A stretch of 64,000 bases of DNA, taken from NCBI GenBank assembly GCA_910585725.1, contig CAJUFA010000018.1, forward strand, positions 7,049 to 71,048. The letters run 5' to 3'. A model generated the notes under the pieces. The model did no database searches. It was given only the letters and a program-made list of their open reading frames with translations, and was not told the DNA's origin. Shown here piece after piece: positions 43,843 to 53,100 of the stretch; position 1 is the first letter of the stretch, and each line of letters opens with the position of its first letter. Origin of the DNA: an uncultured Dorea sp. (lineage in GTDB: Bacteria; Bacillota; Clostridia; Lachnospirales; Lachnospiraceae). A program made the translations under genes and the position numbers.

Positions 43843-46665
43843 TTATAATGTATCCTTTCGCCCAAGCCTGACATCTTCCATTTCCTCCGCCAGTTCTTCA
43901 TCCATGTGGTCAAAGAGATAGTTCTTTCCGGAATCCCGTCTTTTCTCATATTCCTCTCGAATCTGCCGCTTTACAAGATCCACCTCTTTCCGAAATTCCC
44001 TTGACGAGATCAGAGTACCGCCCTGTCCCAGCGTAACAATCTGCTCCACCCTGTCCGAAGTCACCACCGTCACATGATATTTCTTACCGATCTGATGAAC
44101 CACCTTCTCTATATACTGATCCGCCGTCTCCGCCTGCTTTGTGTACACGACATGGATATTATGATACTTCTGGATCTCCAAAGCATACCCGTCGACCTTG
44201 TACGCATCAAATACCAGGATCACGATACACTTTCGAAATCCCTGATAATTGGACAGGATATCCATCAGTTTATTCCTTGCCGCCTCAATATTCACTTTTG
44301 CCAGTTCCTTCAAGTCTTCCCATGCAAATATTACATTGTAACCGTCCACCAGGAGATACTCCTGAACCGATTCTGCCGCCTTGACGGGCTTCTGCCGTTG
44401 TGTGCCGGCAACCGCCGCGGAACAGAGAGGTACTTTCCTTTCTACTTTTCCATAAGTGCGGATAAATATCTCCTCTAACTCTTTCTCTTCTTCCTCACTG
44501 AAACTATCCCAATGAGCTCTGCCCTGACCGAACGCCGAGACTCTTCCTGCCGCAGCCGTTCCTGCTATACCCTCTCCCGAACGCCTTGTTTCTTCTGCAG
44601 CCCTCTCGCCGTTCTTCTGCCTCTCCTCCGTCGTTCCCGGCTCTTCGTCAGAATTCCTGTTCCGTTTCTTCCGACTCTCAATATGCATATACTCTGTCAC
44701 CTGCGCCCACGGTACGACAAAGCCCGCCCCATGGGCGCAGAACACCGATCCTGTCGGATTCTCCAGATCTCTTTCCGGATCATAGTTTTTCTCTTCTATG
44801 ATCTCTTCTGCATTGTGGCATGGTTCATATCCCCGGAAATTACATGTAAGTTTCCCTTGTCCTCTCGTATAACTGTTCACTTCCATCTGATAATCCCGCA
44901 TAGCCGCCGCCGGAGCCTTTCCTGTCAGTACAGCCGTCTCTCCTGTCAGCTCCGGCTCCCTGCACTCCCCCGACATCTTCTGGATATCATTCATAGCCCG
45001 TCCCACCATCTCTAACGGAACCTCCAGCCGATACCCATAATAAGGCTCCAACAGGATACTCTCAGCCTGCATCAATCCCTGTCTGACCGCACGATATGTA
45101 GCCTGACGGAAATCTCCTCCCTCTGTGTGCTTCGGATGAGCCTGTCCGGCTATCAGTGTAATCTTCAAATCCGTAATCACCGATCCGGTCAGCACGCCTC
45201 TGTGCTCCTTCTCTGCCAGATGAGTGAGAATCAGACGCTGCCAGTTCCGATCCAGCTCGTCCTCACTGCAGTCCGTCTCCAGCACAAGCCCGCTGCCGGG
45301 CCTTCCCGGCTCTAACAACAGATGCACCTCCGCATAATGGCGCAGCGGCTCGAAATGCCCGACGCCTTCTACCGTATCTCTTATCGTCTCCTTGTAAACA
45401 ATATTTCCCGTGTCAAAAGACACCTCCGTATGAAAACGCTCCTGGATCAGACTCTTTAGGATCTCTGTCTGCACCGCGCCCATCAATTGCGCATAGATCT
45501 CCCCGAGTTCCTCATTCCACACGATCCGAAGCATGGGGTCTTCTTCCTCCAATTGCCGAAGATTCCTGACCATACTGTGAACATCACAGCCTTCCGGCAG
45601 TCGGATGCGATAGCTAAGCACCGGCTCCAGAATCGGAGCCTGAGACTCTTTCACATTCCCAAGCCCTTCCCCCGGATAAGTGCGGCTAAGCCCCGTCACG
45701 GCGCAGACGCAGCCTGCTTCCGCCTCTGAAACCATCTCATATTTCTCTCCGGAATAGATACGGATCTGATTGACCTTCTCTTCCCATGCTTCTGCCTCTG
45801 CCGGAGAAGATGACAGGCTGTCTTTCACCTTCAATGTACCGCTAAGAACTCTCATATGAGTCAGGCGGTTCCCCTGGGCGTCTCTGGATATCTTATATAC
45901 CCGGGCGCCAAAGTCCCCCTCACATTTCGTTTCTAACAATCTCCCTGCTATCGCATATCTCTCTATGCCCTCCAGAAATTCCTGCACTCCCCATAACTTC
46001 AATGCGGAACCAAAATAACAAGGATACGCCTTACCGCAGGCAATCAGCCCGGTAATCGTCTCATCTTTCAAATTCCCGCTTTCCAGATACTCCTCCAATG
46101 CATTCTCATTACACGTAGCCAACTCTTCAAGAAGCATCTTCTCATCTTCATCAAAAGCAATGCACGCTTCGTCCAGACTCTTCTTCAATTCATTCAAAAG
46201 CCTTTCTCTGTCCGTTCCCTCTTGATCCATCTTATTAACAAACAAAAAGACCGGAATCCGATACCTCTTAAGCAGACTCCACAGGGTACGTGTATGCCCC
46301 TGCACTCCGTCTGTCCCGTTGATTACCAACACAGCATAATCCAATACCTGAAGCGTACGTTCCATCTCTGTTGAGAAATCCACATGTCCCGGCGTATCAA
46401 GAAGCGTCACCTTTTTTTTCCCAAGATCAAAAAGAGCCTGTTTTGAGAAAATTGTAATTCCCCGGCTTCGTTCCAGCTCATTAGTATCCAGGTACGCATT
46501 CTTATGGTCTACACGCCCCAGCTTCCTTATCTTGCCGCCAAGATACAGGATACTCTCTGATAAAGTTGTCTTCCCCGCGTCTACATGCGCCAGCAGACCG
46601 ATACTAAGATGCCGGATCGATTTTTCGTTTTTTCTGTCTTCTCTATTTTCAGACGTATCTTCCAT
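43843..46665 (-). CDS. TetM-like ribosomal GTPase fused to a Rae1/YacP-type NYN nuclease domain
   Basis: 940 residues. The first 640 or so follow TetM/TetO/EF-G: G1 AHVDAGKTT (26-34), G3 DTPGHVDF (90-97), G4 NKMD (144-147), then EF-G-like domains II-V. After a charged, low-complexity linker (about 655-765) comes a NYN/PIN-like domain (about 770-915) starting YLLVDGYNVIF with D774, then VILVFDAYKVDG, AETADQYIEK and VVTSDRVEQ, the acidic set of YacP/Rae1 endoribonucleases. Rae1 cuts mRNA in the ribosomal A site. The fusion suggests ribosome-targeted mRNA cleavage or rescue. A tetracycline resistance role cannot be assumed. Confidence 0.88.
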   Translation of the reverse strand: MEDTSENREDRKNEKSIRHLSIGLLAHVDAGKTTLSESILYLGGKIRKLGRVDHKNAYLDTNELERSRGITIFSKQALFDLGKKKVTLLDTPGHVDFSTEMERTLQVLDYAVLVINGTDGVQGHTRTLWSLLKRYRIPVFLFVNKMDQEGTDRERLLNELKKSLDEACIAFDEDEKMLLEELATCNENALEEYLESGNLKDETITGLIACGKAYPCYFGSALKLWGVQEFLEGIERYAIAGRLLETKCEGDFGARVYKISRDAQGNRLTHMRVLSGTLKVKDSLSSSPAEAEAWEEKVNQIRIYSGEKYEMVSEAEAGCVCAVTGLSRTYPGEGLGNVKESQAPILEPVLSYRIRLPEGCDVHSMVRNLRQLEEEDPMLRIVWNEELGEIYAQLMGAVQTEILKSLIQERFHTEVSFDTGNIVYKETIRDTVEGVGHFEPLRHYAEVHLLLEPGRPGSGLVLETDCSEDELDRNWQRLILTHLAEKEHRGVLTGSVITDLKITLIAGQAHPKHTEGGDFRQATYRAVRQGLMQAESILLEPYYGYRLEVPLEMVGRAMNDIQKMSGECREPELTGETAVLTGKAPAAAMRDYQMEVNSYTRGQGKLTCNFRGYEPCHNAEEIIEEKNYDPERDLENPTGSVFCAHGAGFVVPWAQVTEYMHIESRKKRNRNSDEEPGTTEERQKNGERAAEETRRSGEGIAGTAAAGRVSAFGQGRAHWDSFSEEEEKELEEIFIRTYGKVERKVPLCSAAVAGTQRQKPVKAAESVQEYLLVDGYNVIFAWEDLKELAKVNIEAARNKLMDILSNYQGFRKCIVILVFDAYKVDGYALEIQKYHNIHVVYTKQAETADQYIEKVVHQIGKKYHVTVVTSDRVEQIVTLGQGGTLISSREFRKEVDLVKRQIREEYEKRRDSGKNYLFDHMDEELAEEMEDVRLGRKDTL

Positions 46666-46778
46666 CGAAAATACCCCTTTCCGTTTTGACTTGCTTCATA
46701 ATATCATATCACATAAAAAGATATTCGTCGATATATCGATATTTTTTTCACTAAGTCCGTGTATTTTTCCCCTGCAAT

Positions 46779-46825
46779 GTGCTATAATCTAGTGTAACCC
46801 GCGCTAAGTTATATGAAAAGCGCGG
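46779..46825 (+). promoter_or_regulatory. Promoter and leader hairpin of the flavodiiron protein gene
   Basis: TGCTATAAT (extended -10, ending 46788) is followed by CCGCGCT...AGCGCGG (46798-46825), a 7-bp stem at the start of the transcript. Confidence 0.5.
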
Positions 46826-46867
46826 CAATGCACATCCAAATAACAAAAAGAACAGGAGTGATTACTA

Positions 46868-48655
46868 ATGGATATTTCAAACGATATCAAATACGTTGGT
46901 GTGAACGACCATGCCGTAGACCTATTCGAAGGTCAGTATGTAGTCAAAAACGGTATGTCCTATAATTCCTATGTGATCCTGGATGAGAAGGTCGCCGTGA
47001 TGGATACGGTGGACGCTCATTTTACCCACGAGTGGCTGGATAATATCGAAGCTGCGGCAGGTTCTCATAAGCCGGATTATCTGATCGTACAGCATATGGA
47101 ACCCGACCATTCCGCCAATATCGCGAATTTCATGAATGTATATAAAGATACTAAGATCGTATCTTCCGCCAAAGCATTTACGATGATGAAGCAGTTCTTC
47201 GGCACAGATTTTGAGGACAGACAGATCGTGGTCGGCGAAGGCGATACCCTCTCCCTCGGAAAGCATGAACTGACCTTCGTTACCGCTCCGATGGTACACT
47301 GGCCGGAAGTCATCGTTACTTATGACAGTTGTGACAAAGTATTATTCTCCGCCGACGGTTTCGGCAAATTCGGCGCCCTGGACGTAACAGAGGAATGGAC
47401 GGACGAAGCACGCCGCTACTATATCGGAATCGTAGGCAAATACGGCGCGCAGGTTCAGCGGCTGCTTAAGAAAGCTTCTACACTGGACATTCAGACGATC
47501 TGCCCGCTGCACGGTCCTGTACTTAAGGAAAATCTCGGATATTACCTGGGACTCTATAATACATGGTCTTCTTACAATGTAGAGACCACCGGCATCGTGA
47601 TTGCCTATACCTCTATATACGGCAATACCAGGAAGGCTGTGGAAGCTCTGGCGGACAAGCTCCGTATGAAAGGCTGCCCGGCGGTTATCATCCATGATCT
47701 TGCCCGCTGCGACATGTCACAGGCAGTAGCAGACGCGTTCCGCTACGGCAAGTTGATCCTTGCCACGACGACCTACAATGCCGATATCTTCCCATTCATG
47801 CGTGAATTCATCGAACACCTGACTGAGCGCAATTTTCAGAACCGTTTCGTCGGACTGATCGAGAATGGTTCCTGGTCGCCGCTTGCCGCCAAGACGATGA
47901 AGAAGATGCTGGAAGGCTGTAAGAATCTGACCTTCGCGGATACTACCGTCCATATTCATTCTTCATTAAATGAAGAGAGCAGCGAACAACTTGAATCTCT
48001 GGCCGAGGAATTCTGTCAGAATTATCTGGCGCAGCATGACGAAACGGCAGATAAGAACGACCTGACCGCACTGTTTAAGATCGGTTACGGACTCTATGTA
48101 GTAACTTCCAACGACGGCAAGAAGGACAACGGTCTGATCGTCAATACCGTTACGCAGGTTACGAATACCCCGAACCGTATCGCGGTTACCATTAACAAGG
48201 ACAATTATTCACACCACATAATCAAGCAGACCGGCATTATGAACATCAACTGCCTGTCTACGGACGCTCCATTCAAAGTATTTGAGAATTTCGGTTTCCA
48301 GAGCGGACGTACCGTGGATAAGTTCGCAGGGTGTTCGCCGTTGCGCTCCGACAACGGACTGGTATTCCTTCCAAGATACATCAACTCCTTCATGTCTCTT
48401 AAAGTAGAACAGTATGTAGATCTGGATACACATGGAATGTTCATCTGTACCGTTACCGAGGCCCGCGTGATCTCCAACGTAGAGACTATGACTTATAACT
48501 ATTATCAGAACAACGTAAAACCGAAGCCGGATACAGACGGCAAGAAAGGCTATGTATGCGTCGTATGCGGATATATCTATGAAGGCGACGAGCTGCCTGA
48601 CGATATCGTATGCCCGCTTTGTAAACACGGAGCCGCCGATTTCGTAAAAATATAA
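46868..48655 (+). CDS. Flavodiiron protein with flavin-reductase and rubredoxin domains
   Basis: 595 residues in four modules. The metallo-beta-lactamase-like diiron domain (1-250) has H76-x-E78-x-D80-H81. A flavodoxin domain (about 255-395) has the FMN loop TSIYGNTRKAVE. A flavin-reductase-like domain (about 405-550) follows. A C-terminal rubredoxin (about 560-595) has CVVCGYIYEG and CPLCKHG. Such proteins reduce O2 or NO to protect anaerobes; with built-in flavin reductase and rubredoxin this one may take electrons directly from NAD(P)H. AGGAGTG precedes ATG 46868. It is a single gene, ended by a hairpin. Confidence 0.93.
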   Translation: MDISNDIKYVGVNDHAVDLFEGQYVVKNGMSYNSYVILDEKVAVMDTVDAHFTHEWLDNIEAAAGSHKPDYLIVQHMEPDHSANIANFMNVYKDTKIVSSAKAFTMMKQFFGTDFEDRQIVVGEGDTLSLGKHELTFVTAPMVHWPEVIVTYDSCDKVLFSADGFGKFGALDVTEEWTDEARRYYIGIVGKYGAQVQRLLKKASTLDIQTICPLHGPVLKENLGYYLGLYNTWSSYNVETTGIVIAYTSIYGNTRKAVEALADKLRMKGCPAVIIHDLARCDMSQAVADAFRYGKLILATTTYNADIFPFMREFIEHLTERNFQNRFVGLIENGSWSPLAAKTMKKMLEGCKNLTFADTTVHIHSSLNEESSEQLESLAEEFCQNYLAQHDETADKNDLTALFKIGYGLYVVTSNDGKKDNGLIVNTVTQVTNTPNRIAVTINKDNYSHHIIKQTGIMNINCLSTDAPFKVFENFGFQSGRTVDKFAGCSPLRSDNGLVFLPRYINSFMSLKVEQYVDLDTHGMFICTVTEARVISNVETMTYNYYQNNVKPKPDTDGKKGYVCVVCGYIYEGDELPDDIVCPLCKHGAADFVKI

Positions 48656-48691
48656 ACATATTAATAAATTAACGTATAATATCACCACGGT

Positions 48692-48733
48692 AAAACGCCG
48701 TCCAATGCTGAAAAGCCTGGATGGCGTTTTTCC
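48692..48733 (+). terminator. Terminator after the flavodiiron gene
   Basis: AAAACGCC-g-TCCA and TGGA-t-GGCGTTTT pair, followed by TT, 36 bp past the stop. Confidence 0.75.
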
Positions 48734-48838
48734 ATTTTATCCGTGTCAGCCCCCTAAAAAGCAGCAAAATATCTGCATAATTCTTCTTCGTATGTGCAAA
48801 ATAAGAATTGATACATTTATCAGACGGAGGAACGAAGA

Positions 48839-50143
48839 GTGGTAACTATGGATTCGATCTGGAATGAACATGTGAAACTTCCGCATTTCAGAAAATTGAA
48901 AAGAGACGCCAGGACAGATGTGCTGATCATCGGCGGAGGGATGGCAGGAATCTTATGCGCATACTTCTTACAGAAAGAACATGTCGATTATATGCTCGTG
49001 GAAAAGGGAAGTATCTGCAGGGGCATCACGAAAAATACAACTGCAAAGATCACCTCTCAGCATGGTCTGATCTACCATAGGTTGCTCAAAAGCCTCGGAA
49101 GCGAGAAAACCAGGATGTACCTCGATGCAAATCAGAATGCGGTGCGCAGATATACCCGTCTCTGCAGGTGGATAGACTGTGATTTTGAGAAGAAGACGGC
49201 TTATGTCTATTCAAAAAACGACCGGACGAAACTGGAAGAAGAAGCAGAAGCGCTGTCCCGGATCGGATTTCACACCCATATGACAGACGCCGCTACGCTT
49301 CCCTTTCAGACTGCAGGGGCAATCGGTTTCGCGGAACAGGCACAGTTTCATCCATTGAAATTCATAAACAAGATCGCGCCAGGATTGAATATCTATGAAG
49401 ACACATTTGTAAAAGAACTGGCAGAAAACACGGCCGTGACGGAAAGCGGAAAGATTACATTCCAGAAAATGATCGTCGCAACACATTTCCCCCTGGATAA
49501 CAAGCATGGTCTGTACCCCTTGAAGATGTACCAGAACCGTTCCTATGTGATCGCACTCGAAAATCCCCCGCGGATCGACGGTATGTACATCGACGAAGCA
49601 CCGGACGGGTTGTCCTTCCGCAATTATAGGAATTATCTCTTTATCGGCGGCGGAAGCCACCGCACAGGAAAACCGGGGAAGAACTGGGAAGACCTGCGGA
49701 ACTGTGCCAGACTCTACTATCCTAACATGGAAGAGAAATATAGCTGGGCTGCGCAGGATTGTATGACTCTGGACGGCATTCCCTACATCGGCCCATATTC
49801 CCGGCATATGCCGGAATGCTATGTAGCGACAGGATTCAACAAATGGGGCATGACGTCCTCCATGGTGTCTGCGTCAATCCTGACGGATATGATCCTTGAA
49901 AAAGAGAATCCGTATGCTCCTGTCTTCCGCCCTTCCAGGAATATGCTGAAACCTCAATTATTCATCAACGGTTTTGAATCCATTACCAATCTGCTCACCA
50001 TATCCTCCAAACGCTGTCCCCATATGGGATGCGCCCTGCATTGGAATAAAGCAGAGCACTCCTGGGACTGTCCCTGCCACGGCTCCCGCTTTGACAGGTT
50101 CGGAAAACTCCTGGACAATCCAGCGAACGGGGATATGATGTAG
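48839..50143 (+). CDS. FAD-dependent oxidoreductase with C-terminal Rieske domain
   Basis: 434 residues. A DAO-type FAD-binding domain opens with DVLIIGGGMAGILCAYFLQ and continues to about residue 350. The C-terminal 45 residues carry a Rieske 2Fe-2S site, CPHMGC and CPCHGSRF. Relatives are YhfW-like proteins of unclear physiological substrate. I accept GTG 48839 as start because GGAGG lies 8 bp upstream, whereas the ATG at 48848 is 17 bp away. It follows the flavodiiron gene, and a shared oxidative-stress role is plausible but unproven. Convergent with the Wadjet operon, 15 bp away. Confidence 0.87.
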   Translation: MVTMDSIWNEHVKLPHFRKLKRDARTDVLIIGGGMAGILCAYFLQKEHVDYMLVEKGSICRGITKNTTAKITSQHGLIYHRLLKSLGSEKTRMYLDANQNAVRRYTRLCRWIDCDFEKKTAYVYSKNDRTKLEEEAEALSRIGFHTHMTDAATLPFQTAGAIGFAEQAQFHPLKFINKIAPGLNIYEDTFVKELAENTAVTESGKITFQKMIVATHFPLDNKHGLYPLKMYQNRSYVIALENPPRIDGMYIDEAPDGLSFRNYRNYLFIGGGSHRTGKPGKNWEDLRNCARLYYPNMEEKYSWAAQDCMTLDGIPYIGPYSRHMPECYVATGFNKWGMTSSMVSASILTDMILEKENPYAPVFRPSRNMLKPQLFINGFESITNLLTISSKRCPHMGCALHWNKAEHSWDCPCHGSRFDRFGKLLDNPANGDMM

Positions 50144-50158
50144 GATCGCCGTCACGCC

Positions 50159-53100
50159 CTAGAATACCAGCTCCTGCTGCTCCATCACTTCTATCTGCGA
50201 CACGATCATAGTCTCCGGCTCACTACCCCTCATGTGGTCGGCTTTCAGATACTGCATCCCGCTGCGCAGACTAGCCGCGATCAGGTTCAGGACATAGATA
50301 TTGTCAAACCGGTTATAGATAGATTCTCCGCCGAGCCCCGTCAGGCAGATCAGTTGTGTGTTCGTCTTCCTCGCCATATCCATAAGCGGTTTTAAGAGAT
50401 GCGCCGCATTCGTCTGCGCAAACGGATTGTCCATGAGCAGCACTTTCCCCTCATTCCGGTCCGCGAACAGATCTGTATCATCTCTGCGCATATAATACAG
50501 AAGACTTGAAAGAACCACGAAAGCAGACAGGAATCCCTCTCCGCCGGAATTTCTCGCCACCTCCGCCCATGTGATCGGGTATTCTCTCTGTTCTTCAATC
50601 TTATACAGACGGATCTGCACATTGCCGACGCCGACTACAGTGTCATACAGGTTTCTGGTAGTAATCCTTGTACCAAAATATTCCTGCGCATTTTCATTCT
50701 GTTCAAACAAAATGATTCCTTTCTGCGTAATTTCATCCACCATATCCTGAAGACGGATCTGATACAGCTTCTCATTCTCTTCCCATTCCGGCAGCTTAAT
50801 CTTCAGCATCTTCACCGGACGCTCCCGGATCGTAATCGTAGAGTTGTGGTCTATCTTAGCCAGATTCAGATGTACCTCCTTAACATAATCCTCCAACAAC
50901 TCTACAATCTTGCTCTTTTCTTTCTCTACCAGCGCAATATCTATCTTAAGCTTCTCCATCAGGTTGTCATATGACTGCAGTATAGTAGATAACTGCCGTA
51001 AGACAGCCGATGCGTCGTCTGCCAATTCAAGCATCGTCTCCAGTGGTTTCCTGTAGAATTCTTCCTGGAACTGCTCCATACGCACGGCCCGGTTAAGTAT
51101 CCTGACAAGACGCTCCCTGGCCTCCTGGCATTTCCGCAGGCTCTGGTTATAATCCCGGATCAGAACCCCTTTAAAATTGCGCAGGCCGCGGCTGTCTATC
51201 TCTGCAAAATCCTGTTCCCACTCAACTTCTTCCCCTAACGGGAAATCGCTGTATTCCGCAAGGGCCGTCAGATTCTCATCATAGCTTCTAAGACGCTCCG
51301 TCAGGCGGTCCGCCTGTTTCTGCGCCTCCTTCTCCTGATAGAGAAAATGATTCCTCCTAGCGTCAAAATCCTGATCCCGTATCTCTTCTTTCGGCAGAGG
51401 TTCTTCTTCTTTACACTCCTCGAGCATCCGCTCCATCCGTTCCTTCTTCCGCTGGGACACTACGGCGATCTTCTTATCCTCGTCATTCCAGAGACGCTGC
51501 TTTACCTCTATCTTCCGGCGTCTGTTTTCAAGCATAATCTCCTGGTGTGCTTCCTCTTCCCGGTTGTAGGTTATCTTAAGCCATTCTTTTCCTGAAAACC
51601 CGTATTTTCTCTGCAGGTGCAAAAGTTCATCCAGCATCCCCTGATGGCGTCCGGCTATTCGCTGCTCCTGTTCCTCCAACTCTTGAATCTCCAGAGACAT
51701 GCTGGCAGTAATCGCCGCATATCTGGCTTCCATCTCCCTGATATCCTCTTCCTGCCCGGCGCATTGAACGGCGGCTCCCGCTTCTTCATATTGATGGTAT
51801 CTCCGAACATTCTCTTTCAGTTCCTCCGCTGCCCGCAGCAGATCGGCCCTCTTAATCTCCTTCGTCTTCTGCTCGTCCCTAAGCTTGTCTCGCTGATTTT
51901 GCGCCAGTTTCTGCTTCTGTGCCAGCTTGTCTTCTTCTTTCCTGCACCTTTCTAACTCCCGGAGATTCTGCTCATAGGATTCATATTCTCCCCGCAGCCT
52001 TTCAAAGTCTTCCATCCGTCTCTGCTGGCGAGCCGTTTCCTTCTCCGTCTCGCGTATCTTTCGCTCTAACTGTTCTGCTTCGTCCCGGATCCCGGCCAGT
52101 TCTTCAGCCCCGCTTCGTATCTTCCGGAGCAGTTCCCCTGCTTCTTCCTTAAGTGACTCGATCCTCCGAAGATTCGTCTCCCACTTCTCCTTACTGACCG
52201 TCTGATTCCTGATCATCTCCTGCCGTTCAAAATATTCCGCATACTCTTTCTCCCGAATTGCGATGGCTTCTTTCTTCCTGCGTATCTCGCGCTCTTTCTC
52301 TTCCACCAGCGCCTGAAGTTTCTCTTCATTCAGCAGATTATCATTAAAAAGCACATAGAAACTGATCCCTTTAAGACGTATCACTCTGTCGTCATGATTC
52401 CCTTCATCTCCCTCCAACATCTCTCTTAATACGATGGGTATCGGAAATGATGTACAGATCCCTCCTGTTCCCTGTGATAACCTTTGAATCTCCGCCTCTG
52501 ATAAGATCAGCGCATACGGCAGGAAGGGATGACGGCGCACCAGCCTGCGGTTCTTCTCTTCAGAATATCCGTTCTTTGATAGCCACTCCATCCCATATAC
52601 TACATGGATTCCCATATTCGCAAATTCATGTTCCAGCTCTTCCGGCAATTCCAGCACCTTTCCCTGAGTCAGACCCTGGTATTCTTTCTGAAGTTTGTCC
52701 TCCTCCTTCTCAAGACTCCTCCGAAGACCCGCAATCTCCTGAAGCTTCCTCTCAGATACGCGTAAAATCTTATCCGCATCAAACAACGCCGTCTCTTCAA
52801 GATCCAGATACTGAAGCACTGACCTGCGGGCCTCAAGCTCCCGCCTATATCCTTCACCGATCTCCTCCTGACGCTCAGATTCCAGTCTCTTGCGTATCTG
52901 TTCCGACTTCATACCTTCCAGATGACGCTCCAGACTCATTACTCTCTCCTGATTCTTCATCTGCTGCTTCCTCAAGCTAAGACGCGTCTGGATCTCCCCT
53001 TTTAATTCCTTATCATAAGATTCCTTTCGGATCTCAAGCGCTCCCGGTTCATATACACCCAGGATATTACGAAGAAGCTCTTCCCCATACCGACGGTTGT

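Noticed and set aside
43843..46665. Labelling the TetM-like gene a tetracycline resistance determinant
   Set aside because: The NYN fusion, chromosomal setting and divergence from TetM make resistance unproven; many such GTPases are not resistance proteins.
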